A DNA stretch of 64,000 bases, from assembly GCA_963921195.1 (NCBI GenBank), contig OY992538.1, positions 80,686,093-80,750,092 of the forward strand, written 5' to 3'. Position 1 is the first letter of the stretch. Each line of letters starts with the position of its first letter. This DNA comes from Pegoplata infirma. Taxonomy: Eukaryota > Arthropoda > Insecta > Diptera > Anthomyiidae. This document shows positions 31,768 through 44,131 of this stretch, piece by piece. Position numbers and translations under genes: made by a program. Under the pieces are notes generated by a model. It was given only the letters and a program-made list of their open reading frames with translations. It did no database searches and was not told the origin of the DNA.

Positions 31768-31930
31768 ATGTTGGCAATCGATACCTTTTCAATACCGTTA
31801 TCCGTTTCAAAACCCTTAAAATTGAATACCGGTACCAATACCAATACCGAAACTCAGTTTTGGTATCGGATACCGGTATCCAAAACCCTTTTCCTTCGGT
31901 ACCGGTACGTACCGGTGTTGAAACGGTTTT
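31768..31930. repeat. TACCGGTA-rich repeat, left piece
   Basis: GTTGGCAATCGATACC followed by ACCGGTACCAATACC, GGATACCGGTATCC and GGTACCGGTACGTACCGGTG. Matches, inverted, the piece at 35840-35985. Together they may be the ends of one about 4.2-kb TIR element, but no target duplication was found. Confidence 0.5.
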
Positions 31931-32065
31931 TCCTAAGAGACCATGTTTTTTTACAAAAAAAAATTAATATAAAGTTTTTAATTTTTTTAGTTTTTGTAAA
32001 TGAAAAATCGTACTCCAAATGCCTCCCCAAAGTCTCACAAAAGTCAAAAAAATCTTTGGGCACCC

Positions 32066-32760
32066 ACATCGTAGATTAAGTAAAAATTTCCAAAAAAAAC
32101 AAGTAGAAAAGTTAAATTCGACTTGGTCGATTCTATGAATACCCTCCACAATGCACATTTTAAGTGATAGTAAATTTTCTAACGTGAAAAAAATAGCAGT
32201 TTTGATTAGAAATATTTTATTTTGTGTAAAAAAAAAATTTTTTCAGTAATTTTTGAAAAAAAAAAAAAAAATAATAATTTACTAATTTTTTTTTGAGTGT
32301 AAAATTTTTTTGAGTGTAAAATTTTTTCCGAGTGTATTTTTTTTTTTTTGTTTTGGTATAAAAATATTTTTGAGTGACAAAAATACGTTTTAAAATATTT
32401 TTGTGACTTACCAATGTTTTTAAAACCGGTTTAACGGGTTTTCAACACGTGAATTTAAGGTGACGCTAATCTGAAATTCACGGTTTTACTAATAACTTTT
32501 GAACCATTGGACCGATTTGGCTGAAATTCAATACAAACTAGGCTGGAGGAACGAAAAATATATATGCCAAGCTTCAGCATCCTCAGAATTGCTTTTCGAA
32601 AGTTATAGTGCTTTTTATCTCATAAATTCACGAAAAACCCTTGCCGAAATTCAGTCTTTTGCTCATAACTTTTGAACCACTGGACCGATTTTGCTGAATT
32701 GCAATACCAACCTGACCAGGTAAATGCCCAACATATAAAAAGCCATACTTCAACCGCGAT
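32066..32760 (-). repeat. Fly dispersed repeat, reverse copy
   Basis: Begins ACAAGTAGAAAAGTTAAATT then CGACTTGG and ATGAATACCCTCCACAATGC, i.e. the end of the family in reverse, and contains two internal units with CATAACTTTTGAACCACTGG-type text. Reverse complement of much of 10470-11120. Confidence 0.75.
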
Positions 32761-33120
32761 GCGGGAGCAGAAGAAAACTATTGATTTTCACGAAATTTTT
32801 ATGGAGTCATTTTGACTCCCAATAGAAATTTTCTGGACCCCTTTCGTATTGTATAGTTTCTTGGGGATTTTTATTAAATCCGCGATGTGGGTGCCCAAGG
32901 ACTTTTTTTTGATATTAATAGGACTTCGAGGGAGGCATTTGGAATACTAGCAGGAGGTTTTTCACCATAGTATAATTTTTTGAAGTGGCTTAATTCGAAG
33001 AAATCGCTAATGAAGTAACGATTTGGTGATTTTTTATTACATAATAGTCCCATAATTCGCGAAAAAAAAAATTTGTTTGCAATATTTTTGAATGTGATCT
33101 TGTCTAGACAGGGAAGACCT

Positions 33121-33545
33121 ATTTTTCTAAATAGATAACACCAACAAAAAAACTTGGTTGGTATTGAATAGCAAAATCGGTACAGTGGTTCAAAAGTTAT
33201 TAAGAAAACCGTAGATTTCAGACTGGTTTCATCTTAAATTTACGTGATGAAAAAACCGTTAAACCAGCTTTAAAAACATTGATGAGTCAGAAAAAAATTT
33301 TACAAAGTATTTTTGTCACTCACAAATATTTTTACACTAAACAAAAAATTTTACATTCAAAAAAAAATTTTTTAATTTTTTTTTTTTTTTCAAAAATGAC
33401 TAAAAAAGTTTCTTATTCAAAATAAAATATTTCTAATAAAAATTGTTAATTTTTTTCACGTAAGAAAATTAACTTTAAAAGGGCATTGTGGAGGGTATTC
33501 ATGTATTCGGGCAAGTCGAATTTAACTTTTCTACTTGTTTTTGCA
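33121..33545 (+). repeat. Fly dispersed repeat, forward 3' part
   Basis: Runs from TTGGTTGGTATTGAATAG to GGGCATTGTGGAGGGTATTC and TTTAACTTTTCTACTTG. Its end matches the other family copies, which defines the family 3' edge. Confidence 0.75.
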
Positions 33546-34269
33546 TAGGGGGATAACAAAATTACAGTTTTCTCGGCCCGCCCCCTTTTGTAGGTGTAAT
33601 CCGGCAACGTCGCACAGAGGGGTGAAATGCATCAAAAGTGGCGATTAATTCAAAAGATAAACTCTAACTTTTACAACCGTGTTTGGTACCAGGTGAAAGA
33701 AGATAAAATTCAACATCACTAATGGCAAAAAAAAGTTCTAAGTTGTTTACTTTATTTGCAGTGTGTGTTTAAAGTTCAATAATTATTATTATTTTTGCGC
33801 GCATTGATTTAAAGTAAAAATTTTCATATTTCAAGTAATTATTTATTGTATTAAGACCTCTAAAATTGAAAGTCTTATAATGGATCCTTCTACTTAAGGT
33901 ATTTGAGCATATATTAAAAATTTTTTTGTTTTGAAAACTGTTTTGGAAATATTTAAAAAAAAAAATAATAAAATTGCTCTAAAAATGGGGTATTTTTTAT
34001 ATAAATATTGAGTTTCAACAACTTTGTCTGTGAAAGAGAGAAAAACCGCTTATATGGTCTTAAAATATGAGATTTTATCTAATAAATCCCTGAATGTCTG
34101 TTTGCGGTTTTTTGCGGTTTTTGACCAATCAATTTTTTGTGAAAGGCCTCCAGTTGCTAAAAATCCATGTGAAAAAAAAAACAAACTAAAAATCAAGTTG
34201 TTTTTTATTATTTGTTGTCTTTATATTCCGTATGGTAGTTGTTACTGCAGCTAATGCGTGTGGTGTTTA
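33546..34269. other. No recognisable feature
   Basis: AT-rich. Short frames at 34024-34254 and nearby show no domain. GGCCCGCCCCCTTTTGTAGG (33577) is a rare GC-rich patch of unknown meaning. Confidence 0.4.
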
Positions 34270-34340
34270 TTAGAGATGGGTGCGTGAGTAATTTTAGATC
34301 ACGCACACTCACGCCCGCCCCATTTTTGGGCGTGGTTATA
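34270..34340 (+). mobile_element. End fragment of a TAGAGATGGG hAT-like element
   Basis: TAGAGATGGGTGCGTGAGTA followed by CACGCACACTCACG matches the left end of the element at 39216. GAGAGATGAGTGCGTGAGTG at 34851 could be another fragment. No matching right end or duplication was found. Confidence 0.5.
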
Positions 34341-34935
34341 AAAAAAGATATAATAATGAAACAATTGTATTACATAAGTTGTGTTTATATCATACCACTA
34401 AGTATTAAGACTTGTCAAAAAATCTTGTGTAATATGATTTTGTTGACAGTCCAATAAGACTTTTGATTTTATGAAATATTTCAAAAAATGGCCGTGTGTT
34501 ATTAGATTTGCATACAAACAGCTGTTTTTAAAAATGTCTGTTTGATTTTGTTTATGATTTTTTGGCAGTATTAAGACTTCGGTAATATTTTACTTCCTTA
34601 AAATCCAAAAACTCGGTGGGATGGTATAAAAACACCTTTAAGAGCAAAAACCAATAAAAATTAATTTGCAATGATTAATTGCAAGGGTCAAAGTCCCCCC
34701 TAAGTCCCCACCAAGCCCCTTTCAAAAACGCCACTTTATTTTTATTTTTTTTTATTTTTTAGTTTTTTAAAATTTAGATGTTGTTTTTAAATACTGTCAA
34801 TTTCCATATTTTTGGTATTTTATTATTTTTGTTGATGCATTTTGCTTTGTGAGAGATGAGTGCGTGAGTGATTGGATGAAAACACACTATATAGTATATA
34901 ACCTCATCAACTAGACCTTGAATTATTGTGTTCTG
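34341..34935. other. AT-rich DNA, nothing recognised
   Basis: Contains a C-rich patch (CCCCCCTAAGTCCCCACC near 34693) similar in style to 35655-35690. No gene. Confidence 0.4.
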
Positions 34936-35600
34936 ATCCTGTAATAATTTTCGTCTGTAACTTTTTGAGATTAATGTTTGTATTTACTGAATTAAGTGAA
35001 AAATAAAAACTAGATTAAAATTGAATTAATTACTATTAATTAATTACTCAAAAGAATACATATTTTTTTTATTTTATATTTATTTACTTGTTCTTAAAAT
35101 ATATTTTGAAATCAAAGTTACAGCGAAAATTGCGGATTATGTTTTTTTACAAAAAAAAAAAACAAAAAAAAAATAATGCGTAACAGGTTAAAACAAATTT
35201 CTTCCAATTTTTTCTTCTGAAATACTGCGTTTTTATTTATTTATGATTATCCATTAACAAAAAATTGTAATCTTCTGTTTCGTGACTTTTTGAGATAAAT
35301 TTGTACATTAATGAGATTTAGTGAAAAACAAAAATCGAATTTTAAATTAAATTTATACTAATAAAAAAACATATGATACATTTACTTATTAAAGTTTTTG
35401 ATAGCACATTTAGTTCGCTATAATTTGCCAAATTTTTTATTAATGTATAGCTTTTTGTTCTAAAGTTACAGCAAAAATTGTGAAATAAGATATTATATCC
35501 GAAAAACAATAAAGCGCCTAACAGGTTAAAAAAAAATTTTTCAATGTTTTTTTTCGAAAATGCTGTGTTTTTATGTGTGTAAGATAACTCACCAATAAAA
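34936..35600 (+). repeat. Two diverged tandem units of about 325 bp
   Basis: Both units contain CTTTTTGAGAT followed by ATGAATTAAGTGAAAAA-like text, then AAAGTTACAGC, AAAATTG and GCGYAACAGGTTAAAA, and TGCGTTTTTAT-type endings. Similarity is visible by eye but low. Confidence 0.6.
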
Positions 35601-36670
35601 AATTATAATATTTTAAAATTAAGTCTTCTGTGTATTAATCGCCATTTTAGGTAGCATCCACCCCACTGTGCGTCGCCCGCCGACCCTCTAAAAACGCTCT
35701 TTTGATTTTTTTTTTCACATTTTAGAGGGCATTTTAGCAAAAATGCTAAAAATGTAAAAGTAAAAACGTGTTTAGTATTAAAATTGAAAAAAAAATAATA
35801 TTTTTTTTTAAGTTTTTATACGTTTTTAATATTTTTAGCATTTTTTTCGATAGTACCGGTACGTACCGGTATTGACGTTTCGGTATCGGTAATACCGTAA
35901 TTGATTTAACTCAAATACCGTAACCGATACCTAAATAAATAAAAAAAAAAACGATACCGTTATTCGTTTCGATTGCCAACCTTGGTTTTTTTTATTAAAA
36001 TTAATAAAAAATTATTTTTGCATAATATTTGATCGTAAATACCAGACATGTGCACGCTTAGAGACATTCTAAAAATGTAGAATGAACAACAGTATTTTAT
36101 TCTTTCAGTTTGAAACGAATGAATAATGTATTCTATGCTTGCAATGAAAATTAAAAATTAAAAAACCGAATACAGCATTTTAGAATTAGAAATATTCTAA
36201 AATACTGTACTCTGAAGCGAATAAATTAAATTATTTTTTCAAGAAAAAAGTTTTTTTTTGACAATTTTTTTTTTTTTTTTAATTTTCATTTTCAAAAATT
36301 TTGTTCGTTCACTCACGGCATAACCAAAATTTAAAATTTAATATGCTAATATAAAACTAAGCAAGATAGAGCAAAACGAAGCAAAATATTGGATCAAAAT
36401 CAATGGCGACTCAGTAAGAAAAATTGTTTTCTTCCCATATGTGGACATTATTTGGCCCTAACTTTGAATCAAAAAATTCGAAAACCCGGAAATTTTACAA
36501 TCCTCATATCTCGATAACTAACGCCGACACGACCGAAAGTTGTGAAGAAATTTTATAGCTCTTGGACCACCCAAAAGCAATTCGAGCAATACGCTACGCT
36601 GTCCTTAAAAATATCTGTATTAAACTTTTTTAACAAAAACTTCCTTTGTATACCTTTTAATTTCATAGGA
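35601..36670. repeat. TACCGGTA-rich repeat (right piece) and AT-rich DNA
   Basis: 35848-35965 holds AGTACCGGTACGTACCGGTA, GTTTCGGTATCGGTAATACC and ends CGTTTCGATTGCCAACC, the inverted partner of 31768-31930. The rest has AATGAAT-rich and TTTTTT tracts. No gene. Confidence 0.5.
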
Positions 36671-36676
36671 AATATA

Positions 36677-37426
36677 CACTTAAAATAATAACTCTGTTAA
36701 ATACTTTGTAAAATAACTGTAATCTCAATTCAACAGATATTTGACAGAGTTTTCTGTCAAAATACAGATTTAAAGGAAAAACTTTGAATTTTGTTGTGAC
36801 AAAAAAACAAAGTTTCTTCTGTAATATTACTTTTAACTTTGTAATCTGAACTTTATAGATAATTAACAGAGTTTTTTTGCTAAAATACAGATTTAAGCAA
36901 ATTACTCTGTATCTGTTATAACCAAAAAACTAAGTTTTATCTGTATTTTTACTTATTTCTATGTAATCTTAATTTCATAGTTAAAAACAGAGTTTTCTGT
37001 AAAAACACCAAAATTTTATCTGTATTTTTTTTTTGAGAAAATGTTAAAAAAGTAACCAAAAAAAAACTTTTCAAAAAATCTTTTAAAAATTTTACAAAAT
37101 AACATGTTTTTTACTAAACTCTGTAAATTTACAAAGTTTTTTCTGTAAAATTTTGGTTGCATAAAATGCATTTTACAAATACATATATGTAAATTTACAG
37201 AGTTTTTCTTTGCTAAATGGTGTTTTATTTAACCAATATTTACGTAAATTTACAGAGTTTTTCTTTGCTAAATGGTGTTTTATTTAACCAATATTTTACT
37301 AGAAACTCTGTAAATTAACAGTTTTTTTTTTGTCAAAAAAAATTACCAAGAAATGTTGGTAGCTGGAAAAGTATGGTGTACTTAACAGAGTTTTTCGGTA
37401 ATTTAACAGAGTTATTATTTTGAGTG
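36677..37426. mobile_element. TA-target MITE, second CACTCAAAATAAT...CTCTGT copy
   Basis: Ends CACTTAAAATAATAACTCTG and inverted CACTCAAAATAATAACTCTG, TA both sides (36675-36676, 37427-37428); 750 bp. The body is a degenerate array of CTGTAAATTTACAGAGTTTT palindromes, including a directly repeated segment of about 57 bp ('tttctttgctaaatggtg', 37205 and 37262). Confidence 0.82.
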
Positions 37427-37689
37427 TACAACATCAGTTTATTTAATCTCACTTTCATTAATGATTTGTTTTGCTTCATTTTAATTAACAATTTTCCACC
37501 TAATGGCACACAATTTTTCGACTTTACAAAGTTTGTTTTTTGTTCCAGCTTTTATATAGAAATAGTAAAGGAAAATGGTTTTTGTATTTTTTGACCATAC
37601 AGACAACTTTTTTTTTTTCAATAGAAGAAACTTATTTTGTGTTGAACACTGCTAAAGGTATAAACACAATGAAGGCTTAACGCGTACGC

Positions 37690-38290
37690 CACACAAAAAA
37701 AACCTTGTAAAATTACAAGAAAAACTTGTGACTTTTTTTTGTTTGCTACCACCTATTTGACAAAAATTCCTAGTAATTTTACAAGCTTTTTACCAATAAT
37801 ATTGTAATTTTATAAGGTTTTTACCAATAAAATTGTAAATTTCCAATTTTTTTGTCACGATAAAATTTACAAAGAGGTTTCGCAATTTTACTAGATTTTT
37901 TGCTATCTCCTATTTTACGAGAATTCTTAGTGATTTTACAAGCTTTTTACCAATAATTTTGAAATTTTATAAGCTTTTTACCAATAATTTTGTAATTTTA
38001 CAAGCTTTTTACCAATAAAATTGTAAATTTATAGTTTTTGGCGCAATTAAAATTACAAGGAATTCTCGTGAATTTACTAGATTTTTTTGTAAACTTATCT
38101 TGGAAATTTGTAAAATTACAAAAAAAATTGTAAAATTACAAAAAAAAAAAATTGTAAAATTACAAAAAAAAAATAATTCTATCCAAATTTGTTTGTTAAA
38201 AAACAAGGAAAACTGTCAAATATTGGTAAAATGGGATTATGAGACTTTTCCTAGTAATTTGACAAAGTTTTTATTTTGTGCAGTTTTAGC
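37690..38290. repeat. CTTGTAAAATTACAAG repeat
   Basis: Degenerate tandem/palindromic units of TTACAAGCTTTTTACCAATA and TTGTAAAATTACAAAAAA. The 103-codon frame across it (KITKKIVKLQKKK...) is a translation of the repeat. Edges CACACAAAAAAAACCTTG and inverted CAAAATAAAAACTTTG may be its termini. Confidence 0.6.
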
Positions 38291-39207
38291 TTATAAGGAA
38301 GGAGAAGACTTTTACAGAAAAGGAATGTTTTTTCCGTTAGTCTTAGAAAAACATAATCTAAATATCTTTGCGAATCAAAGAAATTGCTTAAAAATGGCAT
38401 TAGTTCGCTAGGGCATATTTTTGCAAATTGTTCCAAAAATGCATATTTTTGCATATTTTCATATAAATGCATATTTTGTGGTAATATTATGTACAAAATT
38501 TAAGTTATTTTTACCATTTTGTATGAACTATTTTTGAACTATCATTATTTGCTGCCCAACTGTACACAAAATAATTTTTTCAATGCCAACTTTGAAATCA
38601 AAATACTTGTCTGACCGAAATGATTTTTCGTTAATAAGTTGACAAACTAAAATAATATTAAAAAAAACATAAAAAATGGGGAACAAAATTTTAAATGTAT
38701 GGAGAAATTTCTTCATAAAAGTAAAAATGCACAATTTTTAAAAATAATTTTTTTACAATTTTGAGTGCATATTTTAAGATTTTTAGTGCATACTTTAGGC
38801 GCTTGGAACATAGTTTTTTAGTGCATGACGGTTCTGTCTCTGTTTATAGGTATTAATATTATGATGATTTCAATAAAAGCCAGCAGTTTTGTGTTTTTAT
38901 TTCGTTTGCTACTTTAAGACTGATGCCCCCATTGTGTTTTCAATCCCTTGTGCTGAAACCACAGTACATAAGTAGTATGCATTTAGGGTTGCATTTCATG
39001 TATACAAGTATTAGTGACAGCAAACGGTGTAAATTTTTAAGTTTCAGTAAAGCACACGAGAAGCAACCAAATCAGAAAAAACAAAGAAAAGTTTTTAATT
39101 TTAACAATCAATCGTGCTTATTACAATTGTTCTAGTTTTTCCATATTAATTCACGAAAAATGCAATTTTGAAAAAATGTATTGCATTATTTTTTATAAAT
39201 ATAAAAC
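38291..39207. other. AT-rich DNA with TGCATATTTT repeats, no gene
   Basis: 38415-38480 and 38760-38830 contain several TGCATATTTTT / AGTGCATATTTTAAG motifs, possibly a decayed element. 38900-39150 is more complex sequence but has no recognisable protein. Confidence 0.45.
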
Positions 39208-39215
39208 ATAAATGT

Positions 39216-39752
39216 TAGAGATGGGCGCGTGAGTGATTTTTGACTCACACTCACTCACGCTCACGACAGGAATTTTTGAATCACGCACACTCACTCTCGA
39301 GCATATTTTTTCTACTCACACTCACTCACAATCACGTGAGTAAATTTAAAACAACTCACACTCACGTGCACTCACGCAAGCTTCACTCACACTCACATTG
39401 AGTCACACTCACGAAAATTTCAAAAACTATAATTTCAAAAATCTTTAAAAAATTTTCAGCAAAATTTACAGTTCAGCGAAATTTTACATTTTTTTTTGGT
39501 TTTTTTGGGACAAAATCATAAATTAAGCCAAATTTTAAAGTTTTTTTTGTTGCTTTTTTGGTACAATAGGAAATATAAAGAGAAAATATTTCACGCAAAC
39601 TCACGCAGAAAAAACGACTCACGCACACTCACTCACGCAATTTTTTTCTCCACTCACACTCACTCACAATCACGAGAGTAAAATTGAAATCAGTCACAAT
39701 CACGCGTGATTCACGTGTATCACGCTCAAATCTGCTCATGTTCCCATCTCTA
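39216..39752. mobile_element. hAT-like MITE full of CACTCACG repeats
   Basis: Ends TAGAGATGGGCGCGTGAG and inverted TAGAGATGGGAACATGAG; flanks ATAAATGT (39208-39215) and ATAAATAT (39753-39760), an 8-bp duplication with one change. The interior is dominated by CACTCAC, CTCACGC and CACGTGAGT motifs in both halves. 537 bp, non-coding. Confidence 0.8.
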
Positions 39753-39774
39753 ATAAATATACATGATTTACAGT

Positions 39775-40380
39775 AGAATTACGGTCCTTATACAAAAATT
39801 GCTAAAAATAAAATTCTCGTGTCTCCCAATGTAGTAAGTATCTATTCGCGTTTTCGCGAAAATGCATTTTTTTGCACACTTAAAAAAAATTTACTACATT
39901 CGAAAAGTGGGACTAAAAATAAAATATTCACCTAATTTTTTTTAAATTAAAATTAAATTAGCTGGAAAAACTCTGATACATGGGAAATTTCTTTTTAACT
40001 CTACTTGAAATTTTGCGAGTGTGCTAAAAAGAACAAAATATTTTTTTTTTTTTTTTACAAATTTGCGAATTGATATGAAATAACTGGGACAAAAATGCTT
40101 AGATTTAAACCCAATTTTTTTTTTTTAACAGTGCAAAAAAAATTTTTTTTAGCGATTTTCGCGAATACGCGAATTGATGGCGAAATCCTGAGAGACACGG
40201 GTGTTTTTTTTTTCAACCCCACTTTCTGAATAGCATAATTTTTTTCTATTGTGAAAACTTTTTTTTGTTGCATTTTTCGCGAAAACGCGAATTGATCTAG
40301 AGAAACTGGGAGACACGGGTATTTTATTTTTGGCCCAACTTTCCGAATTTTCGGGTCCGGTTCATGTGTACAGCCAAAAG
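39775..40380. repeat. Inverted repeat with CGCGTTTTCGCG motifs
   Basis: Left AAATTCTCGTGTCTCCCAAT then ATTCGCGTTTTCGCGAAAAT; right inverted AATACCCGTGTCTCCCAGTT and TTCGCGTTTTCGCGAAAAAT. A third partial unit lies at 40060-40210. The reverse-strand 124-codon frame is a translation of these units. Confidence 0.65.
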
Positions 40381-41078
40381 TTGCAATTTGTTGGACGGTG
40401 TTATCTATAGAAAACATTAAACAAATCAAAATAAACTACAAATTTAATTAAATAAAAAATAAATAACAGTTTTCAATAAACAAACAATTTATATTTACAT
40501 CCCATGTAAAAAAATAACACGGAGGAACAAAATTTAAGAAATTTGGTGCTTATAGAATGCCGTAAATGATTTCTTGTAGATTTTGGTATGCTGATTCCGA
40601 ATCTGTGCTCCAAATGTCAAAGTTAGCTTTAGTTTTTGAGATATTCGCAAATTAAAATTTTTGATAAATTCAGGTCATTTAATTTTTTTTTTTTCAAATT
40701 AGCATTAAGTTGGAGACCGTTACAATTTTTGTTAAATTGTGTTTAATCTACAGACTATACTCTATCATTGACGCTTAATTTCAAAATGGTAAGTTCCACG
40801 ATACTCATTTGACAAGCAATGGAATGTAAAAATTGTTTTTTTTTTAGAAATCGCAAAAATTTGCATTTCTAATAAGAGATTGTTTAAACTTTGGAAGTGG
40901 ACCTTTAGTTAACATCTTATATTAGTTATTTCCGGAGAAAAATTGGTTGCTTAATGTTTCCCCTTTTTTATAATGCAAACAGAAGTTGAAAAATGTGGAC
41001 ATAAAATGGAAATTTTGTGAAATGGGTTTTTATCAAAATACACGTACATAGGAAACAAAAATGTGTATGTCTTGCGAC

Positions 41079-41810
41079 TAGTATTTGGGGTCCGGGAATT
41101 CCCGGGTCGGATTTCCCGGGAATTCCCGGGAAAACACTGACGGGAATTCCCGGGAATTTTTTTAATTTTTCCCGGGAAATCCGGGAATTTTGTAAAATAA
41201 CCTTTTTACATAAAAACGTTTATTTTACTTTAATTTTTACCATTTTTTTTTACATACAGGTATAATTATTTTTTTCTATTTGGAAGAACAGTGCAAATAT
41301 ATCTTCATAGGAAAACTGACCAAGTGTAAAAAGTATGTTAATATCATGAAAAAACTTAAAAGTCAAAAAATATACGTCGGTTAATGATAATTTTGCTAAG
41401 ACTGTCAAAAAAATATAAAAATTTTGAACTTAGAATTAACATTTCCAGAATAAATATTAAAAGTGCTGCCAACTATATTAGTTTTTTCTCGAATAACGCA
41501 GTTTTAATTTTTTTTTTGCGATTTGTAGCTATTTTTTGCGATTTTTTGTGAAGGAAAAAGTTGCCATATTTTTTTGGTTTGTTTTATTGTATTTCAGGAT
41601 TTTTAACTTTTATGTTTTGATTTTTTATGTTTTAATTAATTGTTTATCTCTAATAAAACTGTTTTTAACAAAAAGATAATCAAATTTTAATGTTTTTTAT
41701 GATTTACATTAATAATGAAAATTTCCCGGGATTCCCGGGAATCCCGGGAAATAAATTATTTTTTTCCCGTTTCCCGGGAAAATGAAAAGTCCGGGAATTC
41801 CCAAACACTA
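41079..41810. mobile_element. hAT-like element rich in CCCGGGAATTCCCGGG
   Basis: Ends TAGTATTTGGGGTCCGGGAA and inverted TAGTGTTTGGGAATTCCCGG; exact 8-bp duplication CTTGCGAC (41071-41078, 41811-41818). Multiple GGGAATTCCCGGGAA palindromes near both ends, AT-rich core, no coding sequence. The target is itself a repeat: the uninterrupted CTTGCGAC appears inverted at 45174-45181. Confidence 0.88.
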
Positions 41811-42117
41811 CTTGCGACCCAAGTTTTCTAAGAATTTTAAGGACGTAGATTACGAATAAGGACACCAAATTTATAAATTAGCCTTAGTTTTTGAGATAAT
41901 TGCATTTCTTTTGTTTTAATCTGCTTTTTTTATATTTTGTTATGAATTCTTGTTAAGAACTGCTTATGTTCCTATTAAGGGAATTATAAACCTTTTAAAC
42001 ATACACTGATATTTTTTTACTATTTTAAAAGCATGTTGACCTTAATTTAAGACAGGCGCGGATCCAGGGGGGGGAGAATGGGATTTTTCCCCCCAAAACG
42101 ATTTCAAAAAAAAAAAA

Positions 42118-42274
<157 letters not shown>

Positions 42275-42403
42275 AAAGAAAGAAAGGAAAGGAAAAAAAG
42301 AAAGGGAAAGGAAAAGGCAAAGGCAAAAAGGAAAGGAACAAAGTTACAAAGAAAATGACCAGGATGTAAAAAAATCCTCAGGAGAGGTACGTGTGTGTGT
42401 CAA

Positions 42404-42533
42404 CGACGTATTCAGAGTGGGGGGGGGCCCAACAACAACAACAAAAATTATTTTTTTTTATATGTATTTAAAAACACAAATCTCACGAAAAGAACAACAA
42501 TTTTTTTTTGTTGTTGTTGTTGGGCCCTGAAAA
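42404..42533. repeat. Hairpin insert, GGCCCAACAACAACAACAAAA arms
   Basis: GGGCCCAACAACAACAACAA at 42426 pairs with TTGTTGTTGTTGTTGGGCCC ending at 42527, loop about 60 bp. GC-rich ends inside an AT-rich element suggest a small foldback insertion; no clear duplication. Confidence 0.7.
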
Positions 42534-43964
42534 AACAATTCTGCATACGTGTATGGTGTGTGTATATGACTTACGTCAGCACACATAGCCTCTATCCTAA
42601 GAAAAAGTATTATCTCAAATATTTGTTGTAGAAAAATGTCTCAGAATTCTAGACTTTATATATAGAAAAATTTTTGATACTTATTTGTCTCTGAATGAAT
42701 GAATTTTTTGATTTTGATTGATTTAGAATCTGCGAATTTTAATATGTAAATTTTTCTCTTGTCCAATAATGGTTTTTCTATAAGAAAAATGTTTCAGAAT
42801 CTAAGAAGTTGCTTAAAAAACGTAAAATTTTTCTATTGAAAAATGCTATACAATTTAAGATTTTGTTTTTAGAAAAGTGTATCAAAATTTTTTTATAAAA
42901 TGTTTTAAAAACTGATACTTTTGTAGTATCTGACAATTTTCTCTTACGAAATATGTTTCAGGATCTGAGAATTTTTGTATAGGAAAAATTTGTTAGAATC
43001 TTTAAAACGAGAATTATTTCAGAGATTTTTTATAAGAAAATTTTATTAGAATTTGAAAACAAAAATTTTTAGGAAGAATCTCTCAGAATCACATTTTCTA
43101 TAAAAAAAACTTCGATCTGAGAATTTTTATATCAAGGAGTTTTAAAATCTGAACATTTTTATATCTTAAAAATGGATTAAATTTCTAAATGAAAAATATT
43201 TTAGAATCTAAGAAATTTTCTGTAGTAAAAATGTTTCAACATCTGAGAAAATTTGTGAAGGAAACATGCATAAAAATCTTATTCTTATTAACAAGTTTTT
43301 TTCGGAATATTAAACTTTAGGTGTGAAATAACTTTTTGAAAAATAAGACTTTTTATGTAAAATTGTATGCACCTATTTACAGTTGTGAGTGGATATGGCT
43401 GTCATAAGCCAGTTTTTATGACTGAAAAGTCATTATATCCATATTTTTCTATACAAACCTATATACAATTTTCAAAAATTTTAGATTTTATTTGTCAATT
43501 TTATAATCGTCTCGAGAGCAGGTATTAAAATTTGCAAATAAAATTTAAAATGTTTTAATGTTTTTTGGTGGTTTGTATACAAAAATATTTATGTTATGAC
43601 TGTTCAAACATAAAAATTGGTTTATGACAGACATAGTCATTGCTGTGAATAGGCCCGTTTACATGACTATCAAAGGCCTTATTTATGAAGTAAATGGTAA
43701 AAAATGTTGAGCAAAAAAGCTTTCCACAAATCCAATAGCTGGATCCACGCCTGATTTAAATACTATAGCATTTTTTTATTGAAAAATTCTTTTAGAAAAA
43801 AACTTTATTTTTTGGTTTTCAATTTGTAACTCAATATTAAAAATATTAACAAAAATTCTTCCAACACCCCCCCCCCCCCCTCCTTTCCAACAAAGCATTA
43901 AATTTTTTTTTTATAAAAAAATTTCCCCCCCCCCCCCCAAACGAAATTCCTGGATCCGCGCCTG

Positions 43965-44131
43965 ATTTAAGATAAGTCGGGTATGCAAAGTCTTCAAAGA
44001 AAAAAAAAAAAAATAATAAAAAAAAAAAATTTGTTAAAATTTTTTTTTGCAAAAATTACGCACTACCTATTTAGTATCACTTATTTTTTTACAAAGACCG
44101 ATAAGATTTTAAAAATCAGACGACTGGTTCC
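43965..44131. other. AT-rich spacer
   Basis: No feature recognised. Confidence 0.4.

Larger units (their letters stand above)
31191..33120. repeat. Rearranged inverted duplication
   Basis: 31205-31330 (TTTCTATTGGGTGTCAAAAT, CCGCATCGCGGTTA) appears inverted at 32755-32860. 31420-31545 (AATCTCGCGAATTATGG) appears inverted at 32990-33115. 31930-32065 (CAAATGCCTCCCCAAAG, GGGCACCCACATCG) appears inverted at 32880-32975. The dispersed repeat copy at 32066-32760 lies between the arms. Non-coding. Confidence 0.65.
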
